Below the pieces are notes generated by a model, which was not told the DNA's origin, did not search any database, and saw only the letters and a list, made by a program, of their open reading frames with translations. The translations under genes and the position numbers were made by a program. A stretch of 64,000 nucleotides of DNA. It comes from an uncultured Roseobacter sp. Lineage in GTDB: Bacteria > Pseudomonadota > Alphaproteobacteria > Rhodobacterales > Rhodobacteraceae. This document shows positions 63,699-64,000 of the stretch, in pieces. Within the stretch, counting starts at the first letter, position 1; each line of letters starts with the position of its first letter. The DNA is taken from contig NZ_CANLYL010000006.1 of assembly GCF_947495275.1 (NCBI RefSeq), positions 62,001-126,000 of the forward strand, written 5' to 3'.

Positions 63699-64000
63699 TT
63701 AGTTCCCGGCGTCGAAGATCGTCAGGGTGGCTTGCAGCGGGGCCTGATCATTGAGCAGGAACCCGTGTCGAGGATCGTCCAGATCTGCGATGAGGGTCAT
63801 CACTGCGGCAAAGGCGAATGTGAGCGCAGGCAACATATCTGATCGTTTGTTCGCGCTCTGCGAAATACGGTATGCCGCAGAGGCAATCCCGACACAGGAT
63901 ACCGCATAGAGACCCAGCCAGATGGCCATTGGAATGCGGTTATGAACACCGTGTGTGATACGCTTGCTATGCAGGTCGATGACATCATTTACGGCAGAGA
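63699..64000 (-). CDS. C-terminal part of a DUF4239-like membrane protein (N-terminus outside window)
   Basis: The frame is open through the right edge; about 100 residues are seen. It has two hydrophobic helices (WLGLYAVSCVGIASAAYRIS, ALTFAFAAVMTLIADL) followed by LDDPRHGFLLNDQAPLQATL, the typical ending of DUF4239/bestrophin-like proteins (helix, then D-x-D-x-P-x-x-G). Full length and start cannot be seen. The downstream end lies 28 nt after the converging MscS gene. Confidence 0.62.
   Translation of the reverse strand, partial: SAVNDVIDLHSKRITHGVHNRIPMAIWLGLYAVSCVGIASAAYRISQSANKRSDMLPALTFAFAAVMTLIADLDDPRHGFLLNDQAPLQATLTIFDAGN

Overview
The window looks like the chromosome or a large replicon of a marine-type alphaproteobacterium, most likely a Rhodobacterales/Roseobacter-group member. 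This is inferred from the moderately high G+C, dense overlapping operons, a nirK-nirV pair with an FNR/NnrR-type box, a ScpB-DUF1403 pair, a CTERM-like sorting tail and many oxidoreductases. No species can be named from the sequence alone. No tRNA, rRNA, CRISPR array or insertion sequence was seen.

Layout. (1) 1-2056: copper nitrite reductase nirK and the truncated nirV, behind a candidate NnrR site. (2) 2191-5924, minus: a coupled three-gene operon for an NRPS-like adenylating enzyme, a membrane ferric-reductase-like flavoprotein and an enoyl-CoA hydratase. (3) 5976-7705: a DUF6502-like/DUF5666-like pair. (4) 7861-14771: ten tightly coupled genes with no recognised system name. They encode a decapeptide-repeat protein, several Ig/Ms-fold-like proteins with amphipathic (phasin-like) helices and lysine-rich tails, a SAM methyltransferase, an isoprenyl diphosphate synthase, a CrtC/AttH-like lipocalin enzyme and an SCP2-like protein. 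This is the best candidate for an undescribed system, possibly a lipid- or granule-associated isoprenoid pathway.

(5) 14867-30345: a roughly 15 kb LacI-type catabolic operon with a CUT1 sugar ABC transporter, Gfo/Idh/MocA, two GMC and one SDR oxidoreductases, a DUF993 aldolase-like protein, ALDH, CoA-transferase and enoyl-CoA hydratase. Two LacI-type operators lie in its promoter and the LacI gene is at its distal end. (6) 30425-41118: an XRE-cupin regulator divergent from a complete glycine-catabolic operon (glyA, lpd, lipA, glycine/alanine symporter, universal stress protein, gcvT, gcvH, gcvP).

(7) 41194-46920: a ClpP-like lipoprotein, a glycine-zipper lipoprotein, a DUF2975/YozG-type pair with twin operators, and a minus-strand operon of a 31-residue tandem-repeat protein, a metzincin protease and a HEAT-repeat protein. 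(8) 47126-50033: a PQQ alcohol dehydrogenase with the lanthanide-type Asp signature, and a cytochrome c fused to a MoxJ-like binding domain. (9) 50385-56884: a 589-aa protein with an N-terminus like those of eCIS or polymorphic-toxin cargo, and a 1510-aa galactose/glyoxal-oxidase-type radical copper oxidase carrying four YHS/TRASH-like metal-binding repeats. (10) 56950-64000: a CTERM-sorted exoprotein preceded by a highly structured leader, an ECF sigma/anti-sigma pair, ScpB-like and DUF1403 proteins, an MscS channel and the end of a DUF4239-like membrane protein.

Start codons were adjusted where a ribosome binding site clearly favours an internal start. Family assignments rest on motifs read by eye; no database search was run.
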